DNA of 64,000 nucleotides, taken from Clitopilus passeckerianus. Its lineage: Eukaryota; Basidiomycota; Agaricomycetes; Agaricales; Entolomataceae. Positions within the stretch are counted from its first letter, which is position 1; each line of letters starts with the position of its first letter. The position numbers were made by a program, and so were the translations under genes. The notes below the pieces were generated by a model. That model was not told the DNA's origin, did not search any database, and saw nothing but the letters and a program-made list of their open reading frames with translations. Location: positions 62,001 through 126,000 of the forward strand of contig CALYLX010000158.1 of NCBI GenBank assembly GCA_944990035.1, in the 5' to 3' direction. Below, one piece after another: positions 45,845 through 57,326 of this stretch.

Positions 45845-48800
45845 ATGGAGCAAGACGCGACTGAAAGGACCAAACGCGGTCCAGGACGCCCGAAAGGGAC
45901 CAAGAATAGGAAAGGCGCCCCTTCCGCGACCGGAAGGCCCGTTGGCCGACCTGCAAAGGCCAGGCTGGCAGCATCGAGCACGGCTCCAGGTGAGTGTTGG
46001 CAACCTTATTCAGTCCACGCAGCGCTGACAGCTGCTTCCATCAATCAGACGCCCATAACAAGGCTGTCGAGGCCTCTTGCCAGCCAATCACGGCTCCTGG
46101 TACGTTCACGCACGTGTAAGAGCAACCAAACGAGATTCTGATCCATCCCACCTACAGACAACGAGCCTGGCACAACTCCCTTGGCTCAGCATGCCCCAGC
46201 AGCCTCGCCACCTGTTGTAGTGGCCGAACCTTTGCCAAATGCACCAAGCGCGGCCGTTGACAAGCGCCCTGACAAGCGCTTGTCTCGTGCTCAGACTGGA
46301 TCAGGCAGCGAGTCTCGCGACTCATCTCCTGCTATTTATCCGCCTCGAAATACAAGGCAGATATCGCTCGAAGGTATGTGATCACTCAACATATGTTCGA
46401 AGGCCTCCCTGACTAACAAACCTAGGGTTTTTCTCTTCTCATTCGCGTGCTACCAGCGTCGCCGCAAGTGAACGCAATGGCACACCTACTGAACTACCAT
46501 GTATGTTCTCTGGTAAAATTGACACTCTTACATTCTAATAATATATCTTAGTAACAAACCAAGCAAATACCACGACTGGAGAGAAAGGAAAGAGGCCGGC
46601 AACTGCCAATAAGAGCACGATGGAAGGGAGAGATCTCACAGAAGAGCCGGCCAATCCAGGTATGTTCATTTCACTTTATCGAAGATATATAAGCATGCTA
46701 ACACCTATTTCCTACCCAGAACTCAATGTAGTCGACCCCAGGCTACGTGACAAAGACGTACGGCACGAGCATCGCGCTTTCGGCACCAGTGAGTTGCATT
46801 TCACTATTTGCTTGGATTTTGACGCTAACCGTTGCTCAGCAGGAGCACCAGCAGCTCCAACAAACCAGAGGAAGTTACATCCGCTGCCGGATGTAACTTC
46901 TAGAGCTCCACCGGCTCCGGTGGAGCTCACTTGCGATTTCTACGATTTCGATGATTTCGACGGTGGGTTGGACCAGGATTTGGGAGTGGGTGGCACGGAT
47001 GCCTTTCAGGGCGAAGGAGAGGACAGAGAGGACGAAGCAGACAACTTCGGGACCCTCCCAGACGACGACGAGATGTCTCCCGCAACGAGCAAACAACCGA
47101 ACTCGACGCTACCCCACTGGCTCAAATCCAAATACAAGGAAATCTGCACCCACCTCCGTGAGGAGGCCGACAGGAACCGTTCCAAGCAGCCATCCTGCTA
47201 TGAGAACGGATCGTTCTTCATTCGGCCAAAAAATCCGCTCTTCAAGGCCGCACGCATCTTTCAAATTGAACCCGAGATCTTCTATGAACCTACCTGGTTC
47301 GTATGGCTTCCGCATTTCTTTGTCGACAACCAGAGCATCCCGTGCCCAGAGTGTCGCAAAGCTGGGCGAACAGCTGGGAATCACATACCTGTCGCATTGC
47401 AGCTCAACGGCTGGACGGATTCGCCTCGAAGAATTGTTGACATTGACCAGAACATCTATATCATCGGGTACCGATATAAGTGCGGACGCTCGGAATGCAA
47501 GAAGACTTATCAAAGCTGGTCACCCGCCCTCCTCGATGCCCTTCCCCTGCTGTTGCCTCACAATTCACATTCTACCTCACTCATCGTTGCGGTGTTACCG
47601 ACCGCCTGATTGCTCTCCTTCGATCCAGCTTTCAACGCGGTCATGGGCCATCTCCCTTTGCGGCCATGATTCGTACATTCTACATTCGTCGCCATGAAAA
47701 ACTCCAGCTGCTGTACTACGAGCTCGTGAAAAGTCGGATGGAAACTGAGTCCATAAGAGGACTGCTAGTGCAGCATCCCCGGTTTGGGCTGTGGAATGAC
47801 CGTGCTAAGTATGCAGGTTACGTCCCCTCAGGGCGCTACTTTGGAGATCTCTACAATGCATTTATGGAAAGACATGCATGCGAGATCGACCAACATATGG
47901 CAATGCTGTCTTGCCGGATACTGACGATAGACCACAGTTTCAAGGTATGAACCTTTCTCCAACACATCATATGGGTGCTTATCAAGGTGCTCGTTGTTTT
48001 CCAGGTTCCGAAGCACATCGGGAAGGTGAACGGCGAGCCCGTTTTTGGTGCTCTACATACCGGCATCAATGAGTACAACGAGGTTCGAACCATGACCCTC
48101 ACTCCCACAAAGGCCCACAACCAGTTCATGCCGGCATTGGCAACCATTCCTCACTCTCTTCGAGAGTATGGCCATGATGATATTGAACTGGTCTTCACAG
48201 ATAATGTTCGGGGTGACAAGGCAGAGCTCGAGAAAGTGTTTCCGTCTCTTCGTCGTGATGTCAAGCCTATACCGTCATCAACTACACTGGATGCCCTTGT
48301 CATACCTTTGGACTGGACAATTGTTATTCTGGAGTCATCATTCCAGATCACCTTCCAGATGAATCTCGTAATGGAGCAGGTTAGTCGGCTTGGAGATGGA
48401 GAATACTTTGATGTGGGGATGGACATGGAATGGCCGGTCGATGAAGGAATCCAGGGTTACGTTGCCGTTGTTACACTTGTTGTGGATAAGAAGATTTATC
48501 TTATTCGTGTAAGCTGCATTGACTGCAACTATGTTCATCAATTAAATACTTTATAGCTTTCAAAACTTCCTCTTACAGCCACTGGATACCTCAACCCTCC
48601 CTCAGCCTTGCTGGCCTTGCTTCGAAGCCCTCGGATCCGAAAATACGGTGTCCATATTAAAGCTGACTTCACCCGGCTTTTCAAAAACTGTGGGTTTGAC
48701 ACAAAACGTGACATCCCTCCATTTTCTGGAGCCATTGAGCTTGGCGCCATGGCCCACGAACGCAACCTGACTCAAAGATCCAACACCTCTCTGCAGGATC

Positions 48801-51284
48801 TTGTTGGCGTTCTGTTGAAGCGATACATTTCCAAGAATGAAACTGTTCGCATTAGTACAGCCTGGGTTGAGGATGAACTATCCAGTGATGCAATTCGGTA
48901 TGCAAGCCTTGACGGATATGCAACCTGGACCCTCCAAGAGCACATCACCAGTGTGGCCTCACAGCGTCCCATATCCCTTGACACCCCTCCTGGCACTCAG
49001 GTGAAGTTGCTCTCACGGGATGGCTCTTCTGTTGTGGCCATTGGCTACGTTGCACCAGATCGTGCAAGCGTCAAGAAGCACAATGGTGTGAACGTCACCC
49101 GCACCCGCACTCTCATCAATATTACGGCCATTATCCAACCTGCATACCTGGTCCGAGGTGCCCTATTACCCTCGAAAGCGGACACAGCTATCTCTGAAGT
49201 GGCTCAGCCTCTTCCTTACCGGATGCTCTGTGATATGCGGGATGTTCAAATAGCACCTGGTATTGCACCTGTTCGTGATTTACCCCGCTGCCCCCTTCCA
49301 CCCCACCCTTACACTCCCAACCATGATCCCTACTCTGATCCTATTGAAGGTATTGAGCCCCATCCTGATCCCTCCTTATTATCTGAGGAGGAGAGTATGG
49401 ATGATATTGAGCGGCTTCAATGGCCAGCATTGATCAGCCACGATGCGGAGACCGAGCAGTTGACTGCATCATCAGCTGCTGATCCTGCAGCAATGTCTCT
49501 GGCAGACAAATACATCCCGGCTGCCCTTGCCACTACTGCAGCTACCGTCTCTGGTCTCTACTCAGACCCAGAGTTACGCTCACGAGTGCTCGGGGACATT
49601 TGGCATCTTATGGATCAGTTCAAGATTTCACGAACTCATGGTCTGCGTCATGCCTTTGCCCGGGCTCTTCGTGATGCTATTTTCATTCCGGACCCAGAGG
49701 ATAAGGCTGCAGTAGAGCGGTTCTTAGCTACTCAAGGTATCACCTGGGATCAGATGGTTCTCTGGAAGTCCAACTGGGTCTGGAAGCGTGTTCGACGGTT
49801 TGTCCCCCGGGCCGATGTTCTAGCTCCTCGAGTTGCACAGGTCATCTGTACCTATGGACCACTTGTTGATGCGACAACCAGTCAGCCACTTTTCAATGAA
49901 GCATCATTCTTGAAGGCAAAGAACATCCTTGAGAACATCCATGCGGGTTACTATTCTGACCCATGTGGAGTCAAACTCTACACTCCCGATCGCAAAGACA
50001 AGTTTGGTCTTCAACTCTATCACTGTCTTCGAGGCACAAATGGAGTTGAGGGTGGGGTGCACCAGAACATAGCAAGGCGCTTTGGCTCATATTGTGCCTC
50101 ACCGCAGTTTGCAGCCAACCTCCTTCGTGATTACTGCAGTCATCACAACCTTGTAGTAAGTACTGTTATCCTTACAAGCTTAGTACAGTGGCATTCTAAA
50201 CTACTTAGGTTGGGACTCTAAACCGCACAGGAAAGCCGTTTCAAGGATCATTTGATATCTGGACTCGGAACCACCTTGCAGACCTTATTGATGTTACTCG
50301 AGACATGTTTGACCCAACTACCCTGGAACCTTCTCTTGTTGGGTGGGTCAACGGTACTAACTACCGACCATCCCGGGAGACCTTTGGTATTCTTCCTCTG
50401 TCTCCTGCTTCCAAACAAACCCTTGGTATGGACAGCTTTTCCGTTCAGCATGCCAAAGACAACAAAATCCGCCACTATAACCTTGCTATACAACAAGAAA
50501 CTCGGTTTGCTGTTCTCCCCGTCCACACCCAAGAGGAACGTGCTTTGTTCAGAGAGTTCCTCAGGCCGGATGGTCCCTTTACACATGGTTTAAAGCCAAA
50601 TTGGATAACATTGACCGCTCAATGGTCTGCAAAATCTGACGGAGTAAAAGTGTTCTACAAGGTATGTCTATGTAGTACTTGAACATACGTTGATAGTACT
50701 AACTAAGTGCTCCATATTTGTTCCATTAGCTTCCTGAACACTTGAAGAACTTCTATAAATCATGGTTGGAAACAAGAAATGAGAAGAACAGCTTCGAACC
50801 CTATCGTGCTACATTCCAGCAAGTTGCCTCTAATCTTACTCCAGACCGCTCTGCTATCCCACCTATCCCAATTGCTGAGCGTACTCTGGTTGCTGCTCAA
50901 ATCACGGCTCTCCCGCTACCACGTCCAGCTATACCCGCTGACTGGACAATGATCAATACATCCAACCCACCGGCAGAGCAGAGTGGACCTAGAAGCAGCA
51001 CTGGTAGTCAGGCTCCGACTGCACTTGTGTTCAAGAATTCTTCAGCGCACCGTTTCCAACAAACCCTGCCAGTGGCTGCAGGGTCAGCATCCTCAGGCTC
51101 TCGTGACAAGGGGAAGAAACGGGCTCAACCAAGTGATTTTCATCCAGGTCCAAACTTGGGCCTATCACGGGTGATGTACCGCAAGCCCCGAACTTGTCTT
51201 TGCTGTGGCGGAGACAAATGTAAGGGGAGAGGCGGAGAACACTACTGTCCAAACTTTGCTGGCTCCAGTGCAAGCGGTTCATGA
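45845..51284 (+). pseudogene. Transposase with zinc domain and inserted DEDDy 3'-5' exonuclease, one frameshift
   Basis: MEQDATERTKRGPGRPKGTK starts an AT-hook-like, low-complexity N-terminus spread over several exons (to about 46950), rich in acidic residues at its end. Next is a zinc domain, CPECRKAGRTAGNH..YRYKCGRSECKKTYQSW, resembling the domain catalogued as DUF6729 in fungal mobile proteins. Near 47546 the frame shifts by one base in a C run. It then continues FTFYLTHRCGVTDRLIALLR and a probable DDE/RNase-H core with ILTIDHSFKVPKHIGKVNGE and ELVFTDNVRGDKAE. An exonuclease domain follows with DVGMDMEWP (Asp, Glu), YGVHIKADFTRLF (Asp) and IRYASLDGYATW (Tyr, Asp), so all DEDDy residues are present. 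Behind it are a helical part, CLRGTNGVEGGVHQNIARRF (candidate last acidic residue), and a cysteine cluster CLCCGGDKCKGRGGEHYC, ending at 51284. One frameshift apart, no other damage was seen. Confidence 0.8.
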
Positions 51285-51557
51285 AGGTATGTTTGATATT
51301 TCTGTCTGTGTAGGTGTTCAAGTGCTAATTCTGACTCGGAAAACATTTTGCAGTCTACGAAACGCATTCCGATACTCAATTGCAATATAATCAATACTTT
51401 TCTTTGGTAAGGCTACCCGTTCACTGATTTCCTGCCGATTTCTTTGGTCTCGTCGGGCTGGTGGTTGCTACGATACGGTAGTACATGTACCTCATCAATT
51501 AATTTCCGTTCTCCCTCGCTCCATCGGCAATTAATTAATTAATTTTTTCGAAACGCT

Positions 51558-51587
51558 TCGCGAACCCCCAACTATAGTTAAAGTGCC
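51558..51587 (-). repeat. Terminal inverted repeat, right
   Basis: The reverse-complement partner of 45649-45678. Confidence 0.85.
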
Positions 51588-51595
51588 GTCTGAAG
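51588..51595. repeat. Target site duplication, right
   Basis: GTCTGAAG, identical to 45641-45648. Confidence 0.85.
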
Positions 51596-52262
51596 CCAGG
51601 TCTCGTGTCTGATGGGCGTATCCTTAGAGGTAAGATCTTGAGAAGGTGCTTCAGGCGAACTGCCGCGTTGGATTAATACGAGTAAGTGAGAGAAGAATTA
51701 GGGTTTCTTAGAGCAGAGAAGTTCCAGGCCTAGTTCTATATAGAATCAACAAGTTCTCGAAAAATTTATAGTTCAGAACACAATACATGGTGGAGGCGTC
51801 GGCATATGGCCAACCACCCCATTCCTACATGGTGCGGATGATCGACAGGGAACCGTCCTATTTAGAATCACTGAGTCGGGATTCGGAGATGCATGGTAGA
51901 AACGTGAGAAATTTTGATGAACGGTGGCAAGGCCAGCGTGAAGGCACATCTGCCAGGCTATTTAGTCTCCATCGTCCTGATTCGTCACTCGGGTACATAG
52001 TTACCCTCTTGAAGGTGGTATTGAGCAAACGAAAGTACCTACGATCGGACCAGTGGCTTACTGCTCGTTCTTTACGCGTCCACTCTAAGTTTTATCAGGC
52101 AGCTTGACCTGTCAATCAGTTGCCATCTATCGAGGTTTACCCAATCTGCTCTCAGCTCACCCTGGACCCCTGGACGCGTTTTTTAAACCCTATTCCTATA
52201 ACGGCTTGGAATCACTCGGACTCAGCTCCTTTTCTTTCACCCTCGTTCACTAGATCACGAGC
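51596..52262. other. Intergenic, right flank of the transposon
   Basis: About 670 bases. A plus-strand frame of 106 codons at 51787-52107 has no recognised feature. The right part should be the thioesterase promoter. Confidence 0.35.
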
Positions 52263-53529
52263 ATGCTATCCCGAGCGCTGAATCTCGGTGTTTTTGCAAA
52301 CCGTGGCTCTACTTCAGACACCAACATCGATAATGCTGCATACGACTTTCTGGTCGAGCCTCCCAGTGGCGAACACACTGCGACAGTCATATGGCTTCAT
52401 GTGAGTTCTTCGGCCGGCTACATTAGCTTCTAAATGGGGGCCTGGGAGCACCAACATGAGCAGCTGACGGACGGCCGTTTTGGGATTTTGTGATTAGGGA
52501 CTAGGGGGTTCTAACCGAGAACTACTCCCCTACGCTGAAGACATAAGTGACCTACCGGGCCTAGACCACATTAAATTTATTCTGCCACAGGCGTGAGTTT
52601 TTCAATTGCCCTCCTGACCGTTGTGCTCCACAGCACAATGGGCCCCAAAAATATGTGGGCACGTCATTTTGCACCCTCGTTTCTCTTTCACGTTTCCTAC
52701 CATGTCTACCGTCGGTTTATCTCCAGATACTCAATATCTTGCGTTTATCCAGCCGAAAAATGCCAGTTTCAGGCAACGGAGGCCACCTCATGCCGTCTTG
52801 GTCAGTGTCGTTCTCGTCTCCCCATATTTTGACGCGTCAGCAGATGTTGACATCGCTCTGAATCGGCTAAGGTTCGACTGCTTCTCCTTTGACATAGAAG
52901 ACCGGGTTGAAGACGTCGACGGTCAAAGACTGGCTTCGGAACTAATCAACGACATAATATCGCACGAGGAGTCGGACTGCGGAATACCTTCCTCGCGAGT
53001 GGTCATTGGAGGGCTCAGTCAAGGAAGCGCTGTTGCACTGCACGTGGCGCTCACGACGCAGCGGCCATTAGGAGGGGCTTTTGTCTTAAGTGGATATGTT
53101 CCGCAGAGGCAGCATATCGTAGAGGTGAGAAACATCTGCTGTAGCCATTTTGGGCCAAGAACCAACCTCCTCTGGCAGGTCGCTTCATCAACTTCGAGAA
53201 CGCTTTCCTACTTTTGGGGTCACGGTCAGCTCGACAGACAGGTTCCCTATCGCTTTTCCTTGGATTCAGCAAGAGCCCTCGCCGCAGGCCTGGAGATTGA
53301 CTTCGAGGAGATCGAGAAGGGTGCCTCTGCGACTACAACTGTAGCTCATCATGACGCGGATCAGGAGCAGACGGAGGGCTTGGAGGGCTTGGGAGGGAAA
53401 ATGAAGTTCGTTGGATATCCGGGTCTAGTGCACTGGATGAGCTCGGAGGAAATGGACGACTTGGGCAACTGGCTGAAGGAGGTGGTGCCAGGAGATGGAG
53501 GTGGCGCAACGGCCACCACAGCGACGTAA
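52263..53529 (+). CDS. Acyl-protein thioesterase / lysophospholipase-like hydrolase
   Basis: An alpha/beta hydrolase that removes palmitate from proteins (APT1 family) in the cytosol. MLSRALNLGVFANRGSTS is followed by TVIWLHGLGGSN with the oxyanion loop, LPYAEDISDLPGLDHIKFIL, then a join over a long intron (about 170 bases) to RKMPVSGNGGHLMPSW|FDCFSFDIEDRVED. Catalytic serine in VVIGGLSQGSAVALH, aspartate in WGHGQLDRQV, histidine in YPGLVHWMSSEEMDDL. The C-terminus ends GGGATATTAT at 53529. The insert between the aspartate and histidine blocks (with HHDADQEQTEG) is longer than usual for the family. The reading that runs straight through the long intron gives no homologous sequence, so I prefer the spliced form. 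Confidence 0.85.
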
Positions 53530-54027
53530 TGGTGACATGGGAACTTGTCGGTTGGCGGCCCTATTAGCATGGGCCTTGTTCTTGAGGGTTATTGGGGGTA
53601 ATATCTTGGACAAATCATACACTGGGACGATCATAATACCCAATAGAAGGCAAAGTCGTAATCCTGCTGATATAGCACATCGAGTGCTGCACACACAAAG
53701 ACAGCTCATCTCAAGCAGCGCTCTGTAATTGACCAAAGCAGTCGTGTCTCGTCTGATCAACTAAAAACGTATATCACTGGTTATGCAACATGGGTACAAT
53801 ATGAGAAAAAAAATCCAGAAATAAATAAGAATAAAGTCATGGTTGTTCGTACAAGGTCATAACAGGCTACATGGTCAAAATCCGGTCAGAGACAATCTAT
53901 TGAATGCCGAGGTATGATACAGGCAGACTAATTCCATAGCAAAAAACCATAAGCATGTATAATATAACCACAGAGAAGTTATCTCACCTCTCGACCCAGA
54001 TACAAATACAGGAAACGATGCATGAAA
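53530..54027. other. Intergenic after the thioesterase gene
   Basis: About 500 bases of 3' flank, A/T-rich on the right. No gene or repeat called. Confidence 0.4.
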
Positions 54028-54408
54028 TTAGGGGCTGATGTTCCCCGGCGTTTGTTTCTTTGTCGCTTGGGGAACAAGCACCAGTTTTCTTGTGCGAACT
54101 TTGTAGGGAAACTGCGGCATTTGCAGGTCCTCCTCGTCGTCACTGGACACTTCACTGTCGCAACCTGGCGACGACGCGGTCGAAGGAGCAGAATGGTCGA
54201 CGAGGGGATGTGTTGTGATGTTCAACATCGGTCTGTGATCCATCTACAAAATGAGTCAATTACAGTAAAGTGCCACTGAATAGCTGGTACTTGCCTGTCC
54301 TTTCGTTGACTCGTCAACTCTGCCTGTGGTGAGCCTGGTCGAAGTTTCGAGAGAGTTGGGTAGTGGTGTAGAACTGCGTTGCAGACTTATAGGGCCTTCA
54401 TGGTGCAT
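54028..54408 (-). CDS. Small protein of unknown function with an acidic patch
   Basis: Two exons on the minus strand. The first starts MHHEGPISLQRSSTPLPNSL at 54408 and ends in STKGQ. It is joined across an intron that begins GC (GCAAGT) to MDHRPMLNITTHPLVDHSAP. The second exon carries CDSEVSSDDEEDLQMPQFPY, with a casein-kinase-II-like Ser/Asp cluster, and then a basic end (KVRTRKLVLVPQATKK). About 109 residues. It has no recognised domain, signal peptide or membrane segment. The composition looks like a disordered regulatory protein; the gene call itself rests on frame continuity across both exons. Confidence 0.5.
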
Positions 54409-55680
54409 GGTATGGCTTATTTAGTAGAGTTGAGGTTAAGAAGCGATGACCGCAGTAAGTCAAGTTTAAATAACTGAGCTAGCACCACTGTTGGCAAATG
54501 GCCACTCCACCTGTGCATGCACAGCAACGGTTGTGAATGCATGTGCGATCGAATTGCTGTGCCGGAAGTGCTTAGTCATCAGCCTGACAGCCTGATTCTG
54601 GGCCCGAATTACCGGTCATTGCCTGGTGTCAATGGTCGACAGCGCCTGAGGTGGGTCGAGGGCAAAAGGAAGAATTCAAGGGGAAAACGAAGGGAAAATC
54701 GCAGGCTCACGAAGAGCTGAATCGCTTTTTTTGTCACTCCGATGAGTACTCAGTTCAAAAACTAACCATCAGTATGGATAGGCATCATTTCATCTCATCA
54801 AGTTACACCACAACGTTCTTTCTATTCGTAGATAGAAAGACAACCGGTAATAGTATCCAACGCCATACAAGGCATGTAACCCACTCCGTTGACCGCTCAT
54901 CGTCGCGATATTAACAATGCCACTATAGTCTACCTATTCTCTCGGTACAGAACGTTGACAGAACGTGTATTCAACACACTTGGCCCGGAAGCTGTGCAAG
55001 CCTATGAGATTCGTCCAAAGGGAGAGAATCTAAGGCGAGGAAGCTGCTGACCACGCCACAGAGTCAAGTATCCTGGTCCTAGCTTGCCAGAGCTCCGTAT
55101 ATCTGCCATCAGTCCCTACTATGGAGAGCCCAATGGTGCTAGAATCGCTCTAGAACGTCGCTGCGCTATACATATGACGGGGGGCTCGTACATGTGATAC
55201 TAGACAAAAAGCTCTCCGGCTGCTGAGTTGGCACAGTTCTAGATAAGGAGAAGGGGACCTTCAGAAGCTGCACAGGACCACAAACTTGGATTCCCAGGCA
55301 ATCCGGACACGCAGAACTCTTTCAGGAACCTGGATAGTCGAGTCAAAAAAAAAACGGGCTGGACGCAGAAAAGGCTAAAACTCGGGCCATAGAGATTTAG
55401 ACACTGTGCACCTTCCTCCAGGTGGTATTGGATGGCGATGCCGTTCGCTGAAATGACTCTAGCACGTTCCAAGGGCCAAGGGTTAGTCATAGAACCAGTC
55501 ATGTATGCCACCCAGCTGATGTTTCCGCGACGCAGGATCCAGTGTTCATGAGAAAAACACTGGAAGGTAGCTCTTGCCGACAAGGCCAGAAGCCGGTTGA
55601 AGGCTTGAGAACAGAAGGCGAAGCTTGTGTCTGTCAGTGCCCAAAATGTATGCTGTCGTTCTCTACTGGGAAACCCTTAA
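54409..55680. other. Gene-poor stretch of 1.3 kb
   Basis: Only open frames without motifs; one minus-strand frame of 114 codons at 55239-55583 has no recognised feature. It contains short A runs. Nothing else seen. Confidence 0.4.
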
Positions 55681-56936
55681 TCTCGCCAACAAAACCTCGA
55701 ATATAATGAACCCCGCTCGTTCCGAAATTGTTCCTTCCTTGATCTAGAAGTCAAAAGGGGTAGATTACTCAAGGACGCCATTAAAAATGCCGCAAAAATG
55801 GCTAAGGTTGACTTGAGAGAACCAAGTGCCGACGATTTTGCCGCAAAGCTAGGTGAAATCTCAATTATTCTGCTCTGACAATGGGTGCCCTAACTCTCAA
55901 GCAGGTCTCTCTGTCGAACCTCCCCTGGTGGAGTATGAAGCTGAGTACGAGTGGTCCAGAACGATTACTTTCAGGGGATCGGTACGCATAGTTTCAATCC
56001 GGATGACTACTAAAACCTTACTCAAAATATAGATCGGCATTATGAACGCCTTCTGTACTAAAGAACAGCAAGATGCTATTATTTCTGATCTCACGGCCAG
56101 GTACCTGCCAGCTATCGTCAACAAGTTTCTTAACCCACCCTTTGTCGGCCAGTACTCGCAGGAAGTCGAACAGGAACTTCTTTTGAATAACGCATATGGG
56201 GCTGCTCTTTCTCAATGCTCGTCGTCTCGTTATTTCTTCAAATACTTGAAATCACGGAAACCTGCTGCCGTAAACAACAGGAAGATTCCTAAGGCGATGG
56301 CTTCTAGGCAGCTCGTGCTCGCACCGACCTGGGATCGTTATCTCGAGAAGCCGCCCCAAGGCGATCTCTATTCTTCTGACTACAAAGGTTTAACATGTGC
56401 GATCCTCTGTATCATCACAACCGCGCTTGTTGCTGCTAGCAAGGATCAAAATCAGGAAAAGATTCTGCCTACACATCTCAAGATTGGTCTCAAACCGTGG
56501 CTTCTGAAATGGGGACGCCGATACTTGAACACAAAGGAAAATGGATTTGGGAACATTGCGGTGACGCCTAGATGCATGTTCTTTGAGACGCGCCCTGAAT
56601 TTCAGGGGTTGACGTTGACTTGTAGAAAAAATATGTCGTGGGACACTTGCGCTTTGCAAGGTTGTGAGAAGAACGACGGCTTGAAAATCTGTTTGAGGTC
56701 AGCGAAAGGTCTCTTACCTGGTTTTCTTTCTCTAACACGTATATTGCCTCATTTAAAACAGATGTTGTACGGCTCAATATGTAAGTCGCCCGCCTCTCTG
56801 CTCAGGCGGCGCTCGACCTGACAATACATGTATGATACAGTGCTGCGCCGATCGTCAAAAGGCACATTGGAAAGCTTCTGATAAAGAACATAAGGAGGTC
56901 GGACACCGACATCTCTGTTTCGAGACCACCTACTAG
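55681..56936 (+). CDS. MYND-type zinc finger protein, tandem copy 1
   Basis: The 5' end is unresolved: the first exon is open from about 55681 (LDLEVKRGRLLKD) but no in-frame ATG is seen, so a small upstream exon or 5' damage is likely. Then come VDLREPSADDFAAKLG, LSVEPPLVEYEAEY and a large exon. That exon carries RYLPAIVNKFLN, LLLNNAYGAAL, SSRYFFKYLKSRKPAAVNNR, LVLAPTWDRYLEKPP and LKPWLLKWGRRYLNTKE. The C-terminal finger is built from three exons: CALQGCEKNDGLKICLR | CCTAQY | CCADRQKAHW, ending RHLCFETTY at 56936. The third finger pair has Arg where the two sister copies have His, so zinc binding may be weaker. MYND fingers bind proline-rich partners; this clade's role is unknown. Confidence 0.75.
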
Positions 56937-57326
56937 AGATCGCATTTCGTACAAAATATTTATTCATTATACTAGGCCCATCTTTGCTGAATTCTCTTCG
57001 CCCTCGTTCTGAGGCACATGTAAATTAAACTACGAGTACAAGCACATACTCTATCTTGAGCCTGGACGCGAGAAGTTGAAAACGTAGCGATTGCTTCTCT
57101 GAATTCGACACCCATTGTATGTCGAAAGTTGTGCTAAGGCAGAACCAAAAATGGATAGAACTCGTGTCTCCAGACTCGAATCCCGGCCGTGGCCAAGCAT
57201 CCGAATCCGATCATGATCCCAGTTTGGGGCAGGCACTGTAAGCATCAAACGATCACCGTAAGGAATCTGCGAGTTTATGTCTTTCAACCGCGAAACCTAA
57301 GTCCCGCCATTAAGACTAAGGCGAGG
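56937..57326. other. Spacer between MYND copies 1 and 2
   Basis: About 390 bases with no supported gene; the promoter of copy 2 should lie here. Confidence 0.35.

Larger units (their letters stand above)
45649..51587 (+). mobile_element. Complete class II DNA transposon encoding a transposase-exonuclease protein
   Basis: The 5,939-bp element is bounded by inverted repeats of about 30 bp. The left arm starts GGCACTTTAACTAT. The right arm, read as reverse complement, starts with the same 14 bases and agrees at 26 of 30 positions; all four differences are transitions. A perfect 8-bp target duplication flanks it. It holds one multi-exon gene in the plus direction and A/T-rich subterminal stretches (AATTTATTAATTT on the left, AATTAATTAATTA on the right). 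An 8-bp duplication is known for hAT, P-type and KDZ-type elements; the protein does not let me place it firmly in any of them. The clean ends suggest recent insertion. Confidence 0.9.

Noticed and set aside
51787..52107. 106-codon frame right of the transposon
   Set aside because: No recognisable feature and not inside the element.
52621..52860. Uninterrupted reading of the thioesterase frame upstream of FDCFSFD
   Set aside because: The translated sequence is unlike any thioesterase; splicing to RKMPVSGNGGHLMPSW gives the family motif instead.
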